Part shown: one piece after another, positions 13,780 to 14,640 of the stretch
Numbering within the stretch: the first letter of the stretch is position 1
Layout: each line of letters begins with the position of its first letter
Origin: an uncultured Lachnospiraceae bacterium
GTDB lineage: Bacteria; Bacillota; Clostridia; Lachnospirales; Lachnospiraceae
DNA length: 14,640 nucleotides
Assembly: GCA_910587955.1 (NCBI GenBank)
Contig: CAJUNN010000063.1
Location: 1-14,640, forward strand
Direction: 5' to 3'
The notes under the pieces: model-generated
What the model saw: the letters and a program-made list of their open reading frames with translations, nothing else
The model's database searches: none
Told to the model about the DNA's origin: nothing
Program-made: the position numbers and the translations under genes

Positions 13780-14640
13780 GGGAAATTTTGATCAGGAGCT
13801 CCTGGAAGAACTTTTAAATTCCAGGCAGTTCCGGAAGCTCCGGGAGACCATGGCTGAGATGAACGAGGTAGATATTGCCGAGTTTATCGAGGACCTGGAT
13901 ATGGAGAAGAAGGTGCTGGTGTACCGGATGCTGCCCAAAGAGCTGGCAGCAGATGTATTCTCCTTTCTGGAAGTGGAGGACCAGGAGCACATTATCAACA
14001 GTATTACGGACTATGAGCTGGGAAAGATCGTAGAAGATCTGTATGTGGACGACGCGGTGGATATGCTGGAGGAGCTGCCGGCTATTGTGGTCAGGCGTGT
14101 GCTGCAGAATGCGGCTCCGGAGACCAGGGCGCTCATCAACCAGTTTCTCCAGTACCCGGAGAACAGTGCGGGCAGTATTATGACAGCCGAGTACATCGGC
14201 CTGAAGCGGAATATGACAGTGGAACAGGCTTTTGCCTATATCCGGGCAAACGGGGTGGATAAGGAAACCATCTATACTTGCTTTGTCACGGACAGCAAGC
14301 GCCGCCTGCAGGGGGTTGTGACGGTAAAAGACTTGCTGATGAACCCGTATTCCACAGTGATCCGGGATATTATGGACGAAAATGTCATCTGTGCGGTGAC
14401 TACCGAAGATCAGGAAGATGTGGTAGAGACCTTCAACAAGTACGATCTGCTCTGTCTCCCGGTGGTGGATCACGAGGAACGTCTGGTGGGCATCGTCACC
14501 GTAGATGACGTGGTGGAGGTTATGGAGCAGGAAGCTACCGAGGACTTTGAAAAAATGGCGGCTATGCTTCCTTCCGAGAAGCCGTACTTGAAAATGAGCG
14601 TGCTGGAGCTGGCAAAGAACCGGATTCCCTGGCTGCTGCT
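13772..14640 (+). CDS. mgtE: Magnesium transporter MgtE (5' part)
   Basis: The first 289 codons of an MgtE magnesium channel are present; the frame is open at the window end. Residues about 1-130 form the acidic helical N domain (DVFSFLEVEDQEHII, VEDLYVDDAVDMLEELP). Two CBS domains follow at about 137-195 (SIMTAEYIGL, then YTCFVTDSKRRLQGVVTVKDLL) and 200-258 (DIMDENVICAVTTEDQEDVVETF, then LCLPVVDHEERLVGIVTVDDVVEVM as separate segments). The connecting plug helix begins near 260, and RIPWLLL is the start of the first membrane helix. In the family the N and CBS domains sense cytosolic Mg2+ and gate the pore. The ATG at 13772 follows GGGAGG (13758-13763) at 8-nt spacing. A long structured leader precedes it. 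Confidence 0.95.
   Translation, partial: MAMGNFDQELLEELLNSRQFRKLRETMAEMNEVDIAEFIEDLDMEKKVLVYRMLPKELAADVFSFLEVEDQEHIINSITDYELGKIVEDLYVDDAVDMLEELPAIVVRRVLQNAAPETRALINQFLQYPENSAGSIMTAEYIGLKRNMTVEQAFAYIRANGVDKETIYTCFVTDSKRRLQGVVTVKDLLMNPYSTVIRDIMDENVICAVTTEDQEDVVETFNKYDLLCLPVVDHEERLVGIVTVDDVVEVMEQEATEDFEKMAAMLPSEKPYLKMSVLELAKNRIPWLL

Noticed and set aside
1..14640. CRISPR arrays, tRNA/rRNA genes, insertion sequences or prophage genes
   Set aside because: I found no regularly spaced repeats, tRNA-like cloverleaf, transposase motif or phage structural gene. The region looks like ordinary metabolic chromosome.

Overview
The window looks like a stretch of chromosome from a Gram-positive anaerobe of the Clostridia, most likely a gut Lachnospiraceae. 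This is inferred from strong AGGAGG-type ribosome binding sites, ATG/GTG/TTG starts, AT-rich intergenic DNA between moderately GC-rich genes, and the gene content (mannitol-type PTS, DeoR-family regulator, LuxS, CBS-domain MgtE). I could not run any database search, so species-level placement is not attempted.

Layout. (1) 1-5333, plus strand: a hexitol/ketose PTS operon. A promoter sits inside an array of TTTTTGAAAC half-sites, one pair of which forms a perfect 15-bp inverted repeat. It drives a 1-phosphofructokinase-like PfkB kinase, a SorE-like zinc dehydrogenase, a DeoR-family regulator and a full-length mannitol-type EIICBA permease, and ends in a bidirectional terminator. (2) 5341-7246, minus strand: a LysR regulator followed by an unrecognised lysine/glutamate-rich protein. 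(3) 7260-11355, plus strand, divergent from lysR: a LysR box and sigma-A-type promoter, then an NCS2/AzgA-type purine permease, adenine deaminase and a RihC-type nucleoside hydrolase, tightly packed or overlapping. (4) 11356-12925: a structured intergenic leader and a DcuC-family transporter, ending in a bidirectional terminator shared with luxS. (5) 12978-13457, minus strand: luxS. (6) 13565-14640, plus strand: promoter, long structured leader and the first 289 codons of mgtE, cut by the window end.

How the genes fit together. Region 1 should import and phosphorylate a hexitol at the membrane, oxidise the hexitol phosphate, and phosphorylate the resulting ketose phosphate. There is no mtlD-type mannitol-1-phosphate dehydrogenase. 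A SorE-type enzyme paired with a 1-phosphofructokinase suggests a route through fructose 1-phosphate instead of fructose 6-phosphate. Region 3 is a purine scavenging operon: base uptake, adenine to hypoxanthine plus ammonia, and base release from nucleosides. It is probably controlled by the divergent LysR protein.

The most interesting unexplained signals are in RNA leaders. The mgtE leader ends in a hairpin that encloses the ribosome binding site and pairs the start codon. The leader between the nucleoside hydrolase and the DcuC-type gene has four nested stems and a duplicated 3' strand. Two genes of the PTS operon also have 8-bp stems overlapping their ribosome binding sites.
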